This document shows positions 22,871 through 32,515 of a stretch of DNA of 64,000 nucleotides, one piece after another. The stretch's first letter is position 1; every line of letters begins with the position of its first letter. The notes beneath the pieces were generated by a model. The model had not been told where the DNA came from, ran no database searches, and saw only the letters and a list, made by a program, of their open reading frames with translations. Source of the stretch: Oscheius sp. JU75 (Eukaryota; Nematoda; Chromadorea; Rhabditida; Rhabditidae); NCBI GenBank assembly GCA_037178855.1, contig JASJZC010000007.1:2294001-2358000 (forward strand), read 5' to 3'. The translations under genes and the position numbers were made by a program.

Positions 22871-23938
22871 GCTTCCTACTGATTTGGTGTCAATGATGAC
22901 TTTCCGCCCCGCCGGATTTCTAATTGACGCCACCGGCGTTCTCTACGACTCAGAATCAGGCTCAGATGGCATTCCTATTTCCGGTTCAATTGAAGCGATT
23001 CAAGAGTGAGTTCTGTTCTGTTAAGGGCCGCATCATTCTCGTCTCTGCAATTGAGGAAACTAAAACCTATTTCAGATTGAAAGACCGTTGCATTCCGTTC
23101 AAAATTCTCTCCAACGCCTCTACCAAAACACCCAAGGAATTTGTGGCTAAGCTCGTAAGATTAGGATTCAAGTAGGGCATTCTGTGCATCAAAGCTTTTG
23201 TTTTCAAGACTAGAATTAGACGATGTCATGAGTGCGATCCCGGCAGCTAAGCAGTATTGTCAGCGCAATAATCTTCGACCGGCCTGTTTTGTGGGCAAGG
23301 GTGAGCGAACTTTTTACGAGAAAAGAAAGGTGTTCAGATGTGAAAGAGTTCTTTGCTGACATTCACACTGAAGATGCCCCAGACTGTGTTCTCTTGTCTT
23401 ATTTAGATGACGATTTCTCGTACAAAAACATGGAGAACATGGCAAGGATTCTTAGTGGTATGGAAAAGCCGCTTTTGATCACTGTCGGTAACGGGTGAGT
23501 ACAAGAAGCGAATCAACAACAAGCATGCGGTGCAGGAAACTCTTCAAGAGAACGACTGGTTTCTTTTTGGATGTTGGAACCTTTGCCCACATACTGGTTC
23601 ACGCCACAGGCTGCGAGCAGGTGGTTATGGGAAAACCTAGCCCGGCGTACTTCCAGGCAGGACTGCACAACTTAAATTTAGAAGCTCATGAGGTAGGAAG
23701 TTTATTTTTCACAATGTATAGTCGTAAAGGTGATCATGATTGGAGACGACTACGAAGGAGACATTGTCGGAGCCCACGCGAATGGTATCAAGGCAGTCCT
23801 GGTGAAAACTGGAAAATATAGGTATATAATCCACACAAGGAAAACAATAAAGATTCCAGGTCATCAACTCAGATTCTCAAAGAGCCGTACATGGTTGCTA
23901 ACAATTTGAAAGCTGCCATTGACTACTTCATGATCTAA
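22839..23938 (+). CDS. HAD-superfamily phosphatase, LHPP/HDHD2-like
   Basis: A C2-cap HAD phosphatase of the group that includes phospholysine/phosphohistidine inorganic pyrophosphate phosphatase and HDHD2; expected cytosolic. Exons 22839-23005, 23076-23171, 23209-23300, 23338-23494, 23524-23692, 23730-23821 and 23860-23938 give 283 residues. Motif I is FLIDATGVLYD (nucleophile Asp), motif II is FKILSNAS, motif III Lys lies in VVMGKPSPAYF, and motif IV is VIMIGDDYEGDIVGA. The family normally begins a few residues before motif I, so the internal ATGs at 22893 and 22896 (MMTFRPAGFLID) are better starts. The longer N-terminus from 22839 falls inside a dispersed repeat and may not be translated. 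The fourth intron is 29 nt. All catalytic residues are present. Confidence 0.93.
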
Positions 23939-24054
23939 CACAAATATTAAGCAATCTCTCTCATTCTCTCATGTATTTGTCGTCTATATTTTGAAAATGA
24001 ATTATTGACTAACTACCATTAGTTGTAAACGTGAACAGGCGAGCAGCACTTCAA

Positions 24055-24525
24055 ATGTTCTCGGCGTCTGCACGTCTCTTTACTGTTGCCGCTATCTCTT
24101 GCTGCTGGGCCTCCCCTGAATATGGCCTCTTTCTCTGCCGTTTTCCCATCCCGCCTCCTAATGCTTGTTCGCTGGGGAAGTAGGGGCGAGCTGAGAGTAG
24201 GGCCCTTGAAAGGTACTATTTTGAAATCTTTCCATCTGGTTGGTTTTAGAATCTGATGTCGAAGACTTTCAGGATGAAGAACAATCGTCCAAGTTCCATG
24301 AGCAAGGTTTGTGGGTGTAAAAAATTATTCTTCTTGAAATCAACAGTTCCTTATAGTTTCTGTCCAGGATCAACTTCAGTATCAACGTTTTCTTGAAGAA
24401 TTCGAGACTGGTGTGTTGCGTTATGAACACATTCAGTTTCCCAAACATCCCCTAGAGATTTTTCTCTACTAACGGAACAACGGAACCATTTTCCGAAGCA
24501 TATACTCCGCGGATGGTTTTTGTTA
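24055..24525 (+). repeat. Dispersed repeat, copy 2
   Basis: Second copy of the family at 19500-19935, same orientation, diverged with small indels. It is followed directly by the second repeat block (24535-24748), so the two blocks are probably parts of one longer element that is split elsewhere in the window. Confidence 0.75.
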
Positions 24526-24534
24526 AAGTACAAT

Positions 24535-24748
24535 GTAGTTCAATAGTTTGTATAATATTTGTCACTATTATAAAAAATCAAGAATAAATTGAAGGGTCGA
24601 TAAGCGACAGTCTGAGCCAGTCATTTATTCCGTCTCTCTGTTTCGTTTGCCCCTTGCTGGCCCGTTTTCCTCGATTTTGATGTCGTTTGCGAGCGCTCTC
24701 TTTCGAGCATTTTCTAACTGATAATGGAAAAGGATTGATCAAAAGGAA
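24535..24748 (+). repeat. Dispersed repeat block, second copy
   Basis: Copy of 22643-22870, including the segment that holds the first start codon of the HAD gene, here TAATGGAAAAGGATTGATC. One G is missing relative to the other copy, so a reading frame from that ATG stops at once. It lies just upstream of a small coding-looking stretch at 24756-25055. Confidence 0.85.
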
Positions 24749-24755
24749 ATGTCTT

Positions 24756-25055
24756 CAAAACTGTATTTTCCACTGAGTTTCCGGAAGCGACATTGTTTTC
24801 TTCTTTGTTGCACAAAGATAGCACAAAAACTTGCCGCTGGTACAAACTTAGGCAAATGGAAAAGGCTCACCTGGATGTGTCTGAGAAGGTGTACTATCAT
24901 TGTTGCTGTTTTGAGTTCCAGCTCAGATTCGTCTGGAGCAAAGGATCAAGAAAAAACTCAAAGACGATGGCTACCACTGGGCTTACTTGGGGATCTCCCA
25001 GCCAGTGAGTTTGCGGTCTTTATTTCTTTGATAGATGTTAGAGCTAACCAGCTGA
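24756..25055 (+). CDS. Unrecognised gene fragment
   Basis: An open stretch ends at 24901 with YKLRQMEKAHLDVSEK and VYYH. It joins to 24922-25004 (QIRLEQRIKKKLKDDGYHW) and then to 25035-25055 (ends MLELTS). The join needs a 20-nt intron at 24902-24921, GTTGCTGTTTTGAGTTCCAG, which restores a charged helical peptide. No start codon exists in the frame; upstream it runs into the repeat at 24535-24748. It may be a truncated gene that lost its first exon, or a first exon may have been replaced by the repeat. No family is recognised. Confidence 0.4.
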
Positions 25056-26376
25056 AATGGCAAAGCTGCAGATGACAAAACGTATTTGTTTACGTGAACG
25101 ATGCTGCCGTACGGACAGCTAGATGATACCTATGAATCCTTCAAGCATAGGCTTAAAAGATGCGGTTTATTCTAGCTTTTTTTTCAATCTTCACCGAGAC
25201 GTTTTCAAACGATCAAAATGGGACCTACATATGTTCAGCCACCGCCGCCCCTACAAGGAAAAAATGACTTCCACAGCAGGTCCTTAATCAAGTTCTGCAG
25301 CTTCTCCTACCTCTTCAATAGCGATAGCGATCAAACTGTGTGAGATCATATTGACCAAGGAAGCGCTAACAGTATCCACAACATCCAACAACTTTTAAAT
25401 TTCTCCAGTGCGGGAAACTTTTTTTTTTGATTTTGAAGAAAGAAGAAGAATGAAAAGATTTGTCCTGTCGCGGGATAGTCATCACAAATCAAAAAAGCTG
25501 AGGATAACAAAAAGGTTGTTCGTAGGGCAGACGGCTATTATAAGATGATAGTTTATTGTGAGTTGAGAGTCTGTCTGCGTCTATCCTACGATATGTTACC
25601 GTTCACTAACAGCTCGAATACTAGTTTATTGATTGGGGTATAGGGAGATATAGGAGGCACACATAATTACAGCGAAAAAGCCACACACTCACACACGAAC
25701 ACTAGAGACAAAGGGATCCTCCTCTTGGAGGCGGGGAATCTGGTCAAAGTCGGGAGCGGCACTCCCTAAACAAAAAGATATCGGTCTTGGCCTCCCGGTA
25801 TGGGTTCAAGAACTTACGGTCGGTAGTTTCTAACTGGACTTTACGAACATGACCGAGTACCCGCACAGCTGATCCACGGTATAGTCTTTTGGATCAACTG
25901 GGCGCCTCCGCCGCCAAGTCCGCGCGCTAGAGAGCGCTGGTCACACTTAAACGTGAGCCCAGAGTCTCACGCCAGAGGTGGGCCCAGGCTTCTACGACCA
26001 CTCAGGGCGCGCCCGTCCAGTTTCTACGAAACTTGGTGTAATTTCGTTCAAAGTGGTTTATGGTTTTGGTTGGTTATTGGCTACAATGACATCAAAACGA
26101 GAAAGTGCTAGCAAAAGGAAGGTCTAAATAATAACAGTAGTTCAACGAAGTGTCTTCTTCCTTGACGGTGATGTTATTCTAAAAAGTGATTAAAAGTCAA
26201 TTTTTGTGGTATCGGTTGCAAAGGAAAACATAATACTGACAAGGTTATCGTCTCTAGCCAGGTCACGAGAGGGTGAAAGGTCTCGAAAAATATAAAGACT
26301 AGGTATTCAGGTTAGAGTTTAGTTAAGACCGTGGAGGCTGCTGTGGGGTGGGCCCCCGCATCGCTTGCAGACAACT
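25056..26376. other. No gene recognised; possible element debris
   Basis: Contains a short CA-rich stretch (about 25658-25702) and sequence that is locally more GC-rich (25880-26020). It lies on the 3' side of the retroelement remnant, where polymerase and integrase genes and an LTR would be expected, but no such coding motif is seen on either strand. Confidence 0.45.
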
Positions 26377-26577
26377 TTACTGTAGCAGTTGAATGACTAC
26401 TATCGGTACATTTGGTACAATGGTTCTTGTCTGTAAGCAAGTAAAATCTGGTTCTGGGTGAGCTAATACGGTGCAGTCTTGGCTGCGATGTGGTCCTGTA
26501 CAGTATACACATGGTTTAGGAGTGAGAGCTTTCTTGTACGGGTTGGGACGAAATGTGTGGCTGTTTTGACGGTCTGG
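26377..26577 (-). pseudogene. Retroelement zinc-knuckle fragment
   Basis: An open stretch of about 66 codons contains PCVYCTGPHRSQDC, a CCHC knuckle of the kind found in BEL/Pao gags, and ends in TAA. It lies beyond the stop of the intact gag and does not continue it, so it is probably debris of a second, related element. Confidence 0.5.
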
Positions 26578-26835
26578 CTTCTTTGTGTCCCCCGAATAAG
26601 ATAATGGTCATGTTTTTGTCAATCTTTGCCATTGTTAACCGTAGTCACTCAGCGGTCTCCTTCTTTATAAAACTAGCTTGACTACAGCCGTCCAAAAGAC
26701 CATACAATATCTCATTTAGTCTAGACAATAATCTCAGTGGTATTAGTTTCATTCTGGCATGGTTTTCGGTGCTGGCAAATAGTTATTTAACTGGGGTTCC
26801 AGACTCTACTGATGGTATTGGGTTATGTATTGGGC

Positions 26836-28656
26836 CTATATTTTGGTGAGATTGACTCGTCTACCTGATCCATTTGACCCACGTGAGCTTGATCGATGCG
26901 GTTGACGAGAGTCTCTCCTCGGCTGTCGACTCGCAGATCTTCTCCGCTGGTAACTTCGTCCACGTTGTTGCGAACTGTGTCTGGAGTCTCTACTGTAGCT
27001 TCTATCCCGCTTCTTCTCGTAAGATCTGCGGTGAGCTGACCCTGAACGAGATTTAGACCGTCCCTGGTAATGGTCACGGTTTCTGGAATAGCTCCGTCGT
27101 ATTTCCCGGTCTGAACCTCTCGATCCGTCACGACCATAGATTCTGTCGCGACTATAGCCTCTGTTTCTGCTAGCGGATCGGTCCATCCTTTTGTTGCAAT
27201 GGGTGGTACAAATGAGACTGTTATGCGGCTGTTGACAGTAGTCACAATTTTTTGCTTTACATTTGCTAGCCGTGTGGTTTGGGCTAAAACACTTGAAACA
27301 TAACGTAAGGTATTGGATACGGTCTCTCTTGTCTCTAACATCTTTGTATTGGAAGCATTTGTCAATGGTATGGCTGTCTTTCTTGCAAGCGGGGCAAAAG
27401 TTTCTTGTTTCCTTGTTGTATGTCTTGCTGTGTAAAACTGTTTGTTCCACACTGGGTTCTATGGTCGTGTCTCCGTCTATTTCAAGCAAAATCTCATCTT
27501 CAAGAGATTTCAAATATTGTTCAATGGTATAATTGTTTCCGTTCCGGAATTCTTGGCGGTGGACTACCTTTCTAATAGCGTGTGGGAATTTGCTTCCAAC
27601 TAGAGTTTTGTGACGGTTCGTGTCAATGGTTTCTCCGCTAATTTTCAGGCGCTGTAATAGAGCCTGCACTTGGTTCATGGTTGATCGGAGCGATTTCACG
27701 TCCATAGTAGCTTTCGGGACGCTGTCCAGAGACTGGTTCAACAGTGTGGTCTGGTCTCCGCAGAGTTTTCCAAGTCTGGTTAGAGCTAATTGATAGTTTT
27801 CTGCTCTGAGTGGGTAAACAGTGGTAGCCTGGTAGGCTTCGCCTTTTGTCGCGCTCAATAAATACGAGAATTTCTCAATAGTGGAGAGACCATGGTTTCT
27901 GTCGACTATTTCGGTAAAAACTTCTTTATAGGAGTGTGGTGCCACTGGTGTTGTAATTGGGTTACTGTAAGCGTTATTAGTTCTTATCGGCTGCCCTAAA
28001 ACATTATGAGCAATTTGGGGTTGGGCTTGGGGAGTCGCATAACTAGTAAAAGGACTGCCAAAATTATTGGCAGCTGGTGTCATCGGTTGGACAGGTGCAG
28101 AGTTTGGAGCTGAAACTTGTGGTTGAGTTTTGATACTACTATGACTTGGTTGTTCAGTTTTTGGTTCAAACTGACGTGAGGACGACCTGTCGTCATCGGC
28201 CTCTCTTCTCTGAAAGTGTATGGCATCCATAACTACTTCCTTTTGACCGATCAATTCGACAAGTCTTTGGTCGAGAGCTTTAGTGGCTTCGTCGGCTTGT
28301 TCTAAGTAAAGTTCGATTTCATGCTCAGCTGTGTGCGCTTCTATTTGGTTTATGGTAAAGGTTGATTTTTCTACGTTCTCTCCGCTCTCAAAGGAAAAGG
28401 CTAGGACGGTACCTTTTTCTTGGAACTCGGTCATTTTCTGTTTAGAGGTCTCCAATTGTTCAAAAACTTTCTCAACTTTCTTAGTATTGGTGGTAATGTA
28501 AGCGTGTTGCTCTTCTAGGTTCTCGGGAAAGTCCCATGGTGCCCGAAATTGGTCAGCCAATAGGATCTGGCTCTTCAAGTTTTTGACTAGTTTGGTTAAA
28601 GAGGTTTTTATGCCAGCCAAACTCCGGGTCTCAGCCGGACTGAGAGGGCTTGCCAT
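26836..28656 (-). CDS. Gag-like protein of a BEL/Pao-type element
   Basis: A single uninterrupted frame of 606 residues, unlike the intron-rich host genes. The N-terminal half is coiled coil. Residues around 250-400 resemble the capsid-like region of BEL/Pao gags (STIEKFSYLLSATKGEAYQ, NYQLALTRLGKLCGD). Three zinc knuckles follow near residues 420-490: CPACKKDSHTIDKC, CFKCFSPNHTASKC and CDYCQQPHNSLIC. The last 110 residues or so are an Arg/Ser-rich tail with many SR, RS and RD pairs, which is not typical of the family. No protease follows in frame or by obvious frameshift. The frame has no internal stops, so insertion may be recent or the protein may be kept. Confidence 0.85.
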   Translation of the reverse strand: MASPLSPAETRSLAGIKTSLTKLVKNLKSQILLADQFRAPWDFPENLEEQHAYITTNTKKVEKVFEQLETSKQKMTEFQEKGTVLAFSFESGENVEKSTFTINQIEAHTAEHEIELYLEQADEATKALDQRLVELIGQKEVVMDAIHFQRREADDDRSSSRQFEPKTEQPSHSSIKTQPQVSAPNSAPVQPMTPAANNFGSPFTSYATPQAQPQIAHNVLGQPIRTNNAYSNPITTPVAPHSYKEVFTEIVDRNHGLSTIEKFSYLLSATKGEAYQATTVYPLRAENYQLALTRLGKLCGDQTTLLNQSLDSVPKATMDVKSLRSTMNQVQALLQRLKISGETIDTNRHKTLVGSKFPHAIRKVVHRQEFRNGNNYTIEQYLKSLEDEILLEIDGDTTIEPSVEQTVLHSKTYNKETRNFCPACKKDSHTIDKCFQYKDVRDKRDRIQYLTLCFKCFSPNHTASKCKAKNCDYCQQPHNSLICTTHCNKRMDRSASRNRGYSRDRIYGRDGSRGSDREIRRSYSRNRDHYQGRSKSRSGSAHRRSYEKKRDRSYSRDSRHSSQQRGRSYQRRRSASRQPRRDSRQPHRSSSRGSNGSGRRVNLTKI

Positions 28657-29182
28657 TGGCTAGCCCTTTCGTAAGGGAAGGATAAAAGATATAAGCGTCT
28701 ATGCCAACTGCTTGGCGGTGCTGTGACTGAGGTATTTACACAGGCGGTTGCTCTCATGGGTGTGATATATTCGGTGAATTATGAGGGTCTTCGTAGTAAA
28801 ATTACACTATGCCCACCACTAATCCAATACGATCCGCTGATTAATAGTATTCTGAACTATTGTCAGCCGTAACATATGCCAATCCCTACAACAGACGATC
28901 AAAATTACAACATAAAGATCGACCTTTACGATATCCTCAATCGTAGTAGTTACGTCCTATCTTCTCATGAAATAGCAGTCAAAGCCTAAATATAAAGATG
29001 CTGGGAAAATGGTGAAAAATGGGAAATGGGAAAATTTGTTCTTCGCGCGCAAACGCCGAGCTTCGGGCGTTCAAACCGAGGTGCCGCTATTCGCTGGGAA
29101 TGGACTACATAGTTGGACCATTTTTGAGGAGACCTTTGAAGAAAAAGTAAATAAGGCACTTGAAATAAGTGTAAAAAGCAAA

Positions 29183-29268
29183 TGCCCCCACGCGGGATTG
29201 AACCACGGACCTTTGGTTCTCCTTGCACTGCATACAAGACCAACGCTCTACCACTGAGCTATAAGGGC
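29183..29268 (-). tRNA. tRNA-Thr (UGU anticodon), with intron
   Basis: The minus strand folds as a full cloverleaf: 7-bp acceptor stem (GCCCTTA with TGGGGGC), a normal D arm (GCTC...GAGC), anticodon stem TTGGT/ACCAA with loop CTTGTAA, a 5-nt variable loop and a T arm with loop TTCAATC. The anticodon is TGT (Thr). A 14-nt intron (29232-29219) sits one base 3' of the anticodon, the canonical site. An internal promoter is present (A box near TAGCTCAGTGG, B box GGTTCAATCC). CCA is not encoded, as usual in eukaryotes. The fold is complete, so it should be functional. Confidence 0.95.
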
Positions 29269-29780
29269 GCCGAGAGAGACGCGCTCCCCAGGTGGCCTCA
29301 ATCGAAAAGAGTGCATACACACCGTCGGCATTATTATTAGACGAGAAAATCAATACGCTGAAAACCCTTGTCGGTTATTTGTCCGACAGTAAGCAAGAGA
29401 TGGTTTAAATTTGTTTTCGCGTGTGAAACTCAAATCTTCCAAAAAGATGGGTAAACGATAAAATCTTTAGGAACGTTTGTCAAAATGAAGTAGACTTATA
29501 GAATTCAAGAAAAAACTACAAGAGAAGGTGACGCTAGGGAGTTAATTAGAACGAAAAGGGAACGAATAGCATGTTCGGATTTTAATGAGACACCCACGGG
29601 TTCGTCAGAGGATATTTATCGACGAGTCAGAGTTCGCAGCTCCCAGATGACCGTATTTTCTGGCAATTCCCGTAGTTTCTTTGAAAAAATTTCATTTGAG
29701 ATCTGCATGCTAAGGTTTGTAGGCCATGGTCGATATCGGATTGACGAGCCGGGCTCTGAAAAAATTTTGAACAAAAAAAA

Positions 29781-30075
29781 TTACGACACTTGCTTATTTT
29801 CCGTTGATCCGTTCTGGAAATACTTAAGTAATTCGACTTTAGCTCCATAAATATTCTCCACAACTCGTGGTTCCATATGCGTTCGAGGAAACATCTCCGT
29901 TAGAGCTTTCTGATACCAATCGCGGTATTCTTTTGTAATATTGAACTGCAAAATAATAAGAAACAGGTTGGCGTTGTACCTGTTCTATGACAGGCACTAA
30001 ATGCCCATCGCGAAGAATCTCGTTTATATCCGTCACTCGTACAGGCTGAAAAAACCCATGCTTTAGTTTGACCAT
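29781..30075 (-). CDS. Unrecognised small protein, 86 residues
   Basis: Two exons, 30075-29980 and 29945-29781, are split by a 34-nt phase-0 intron. The peptide is charged and has no signal sequence. It starts MVKLKHGFFQPVRV and contains EYRDWYQKALTEMFP and VVENIYGAKVELLKYF. It looks like a compact, mostly helical protein. A second frame is also open across the intron, but it gives less natural composition. I do not recognise a family. Confidence 0.55.
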
Positions 30076-30546
30076 GCTTTTTCTTTCGGTTCACACACGT
30101 TTTATTCCTTTTCCAGTGTTGGAGCCCACACTCCCATTAAATTTCCGGACAGTCTTCACGATACCTTACGACTGTAAGATGTGAAGAGCCTAAGTAAAGC
30201 ATTGAAATAGAACTTTAGTATTTGAGAACTTTCAGAATCCGCGTTAAACTGGTGCAAAACTCCTCAATACCAACACCAGCTCTTAAGACTACTTAATGAA
30301 ACAACTGCGTAGCAAATAGTGCCTGCGAGCGATCGTGGTATATACGGACAAAGGGAGTTGCGTTTTAGAGTACGAGAGATGTTTGCATTCAAAGGGTGAC
30401 AATTTTTCCTGAAGTTTACGATTAAAAACAAGACTTAGCAAGAAAGCAAATTTCGAAAAAAAAAAAAGTTTTCTGTGGCTGCATTACTATACTTAAGAAG
30501 CACGTTTCTGCAACTACGCCTTTTTTTAATCGTTATAAAAATCTTT

Positions 30547-31715
30547 TTAGAGCCCAACGGAAAAGGGACCAACGAGGGAGGTCGAAAAGATAAGTCTCAT
30601 GTGGAATGCAGCTGTACAAAATTGTTGTGTTTCAAGTAAATTTTTCTCGTTCTTCAGATCGTTCACTCTATTAAGACATTCCCCTTCAAAAGGTTGTATT
30701 TCGTCACTTACAATGCAGTCCCAGTCGGAATCGTAGATTCTAACAACGCCGCTCTTTGGCTGAATAGATCCTGCTGATGGTCCCAGAATGGTCATTATAG
30801 GGATTCCTAGTTTCTAAAACAGTATATAACGAAGTAAATAACGTTTTGCTTACCGCATGCTCCATTTCAACTTTCCTCCTTTTTTCCTCAGATGTTTCAA
30901 TGCGACAAATTACATTTTCCACTGAGAGCTTATTCATTTTTTTGGTATTATCTTCGTCAGCAAACTTTTTGTTCTCAGGCTGGAATTGAATCTTTTAACC
31001 GCTTCCAATTGTAACTTACTTCACCAAAAATTTCATCTTCTTTGTCGCTATCAGACATTTCAAGTTCTTCCAAATAACGTTTTCGGGCAGAAATAGCCAT
31101 GCAAACCTTAAAAAACACGACTAAGGAGAAGAGAAAGCATATCATGATAGTGCTAATCTTTAGGAAAGTTTAAACTGTGAAAGCTATAGAATGTGAATAA
31201 CACCCTGACGTGGTTAATCAGGCCGATTATATCCAAGTTTCCTGTTTGAGGCCAATTATAATCATGACAAATGTGAGAAAACAGTCACTATTTGCCTGAT
31301 GACTTGGTCTTTTTAATAACTAGCAAACCACACTGAGTTTTGAGACAACGGGTACTGCCCACCAGTTTGGTTTCATAGCCAACTCGTTTGTTTATATACC
31401 AAAAGGGCATTTAGTTTGACATTTGATACAGGTGGTACTGATGTCCTCTCTACCAAAGATCGCTTAGTTGCTAGAGACCCCCTTCCGTTTTTTCGATAAG
31501 AGTACAACTCACTTTAAGCGGAACCTCGTCGTCGTATTCTTGCTGTTCAATCTTGTCTGCTTCTTCAGAAAAAGACATGCCGGCAATCTATAGTCATACA
31601 GATAATGAATGCTATTAAAATGACGTCTCTAATGCGTCTGCTGGCAAATGGAAACATTAGCTGGGGAGATATTCTCAAGCAAAACACATATGAGACTTAC
31701 ATCTGCATCATCCAT
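30547..31715 (-). CDS. Unrecognised acidic/charged protein, 189 residues
   Basis: Exons 31715-31701, 31587-31513, 31106-31020, 30979-30854 and 30813-30547 join in phase 0 throughout. The N-terminus is acidic (SFSEEADKIEQQEYDDEV, then LEELEMSDSDKEDEIFGE). The middle is a charged helix (RIETSEEKRRKVEMEHA). The C-terminal third has GPSAGSIQPKSGVVRIYDSD followed by a helix and a hydrophobic tail (STSLVGPFSVGL). The 406-nt third intron is long, so the first two exons could belong to a separate short gene. No known motif is seen. Confidence 0.5.
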
Positions 31716-32515
31716 TGCGAAAGCGAAAGTGTTTACTTATCCTCACGATCCCGATGATCCAGTAAAGGTGTTTAGAGAGGTTTTTCGTCAATCTGAAAGT
31801 GATAGTTTAGAGAGAAGAGAAGAGACAGTTTGGTATAAAGATGTGTGTGACTGGGGCGTGATAGTGACGTTGCAAACTGCATGAATGGCCTCTTTTCCCC
31901 GTGAGAGAAAAAGCAAAGAATTATCATTTTGCACAAACAACCGGCTCTCATGACAGGGTGGAAATTAGGGAAATCATGGAAAGGTTGCTGAGCAACCTGT
32001 ACAAACAGGATTAGTTGCAAATCGGCGGCACAGCAGTAAAATAACAAAAAACGCCTACATCGTATAGCGAGCGCTGTTGCAAATTAGGCAAATCTGGGGA
32101 AGACGTTTTTGCACGCTAGACCAAGATTGACAGACGTCGAGTGATACGCGTCATTTAGTCAAGACTGTTGTGATGCTTCCGGCTCATTAGACGGTCGAAA
32201 CAATCCCGTCAAACATAAAAGGATCCAAATAACAGCATAAAAGGTCGTAAAAAAGTTGTGATAGCAAATTTTTTTCCTTGTTTTCTAACGACACACGTAC
32301 TTTTATTTGACAATATAAATGTATTTTAAGCTAATATGTAGTGAACACGAGGAAACACAAAATTAAATTTCCAAAAATTGAGCTTTTTTATTGAATGCAA
32401 TATGACTGCTATCACAACTAGCAGCATCGATACCAATGTGGGGAAATGGTGAGTGAGAAGGACGGAAAATGAATCGGCAGGTAGACTTCGTCTTGAGTTA
32501 ATGCAATACATGGAG

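Larger units (their letters stand above)
26377..28656 (-). mobile_element. Truncated BEL/Pao-like retroelement
   Basis: The region holds a long gag-like frame (28656-26836) and, further along the same strand, a separate zinc-knuckle fragment (26577-26377). Protease, reverse transcriptase, RNase H and integrase motifs are absent. I could not match long terminal repeats on the two sides by eye. The element is therefore non-autonomous or a remnant. It sits about 0.5 kb from a tRNA gene. Confidence 0.7.

Noticed and set aside
26823-27452. A 209-codon minus-strand frame overlapping the gag
   Set aside because: It is a shadow of the Arg/Ser-rich gag tail in another frame, with no motif of its own.
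25480-28990. Long terminal repeats around the retroelement remnant
   Set aside because: I compared the flanks by eye and found no convincing direct repeat; a self-alignment would be needed.
28986-29353. Open frames crossing the tRNA gene
   Set aside because: They read through a complete tRNA cloverleaf and have no coding features.
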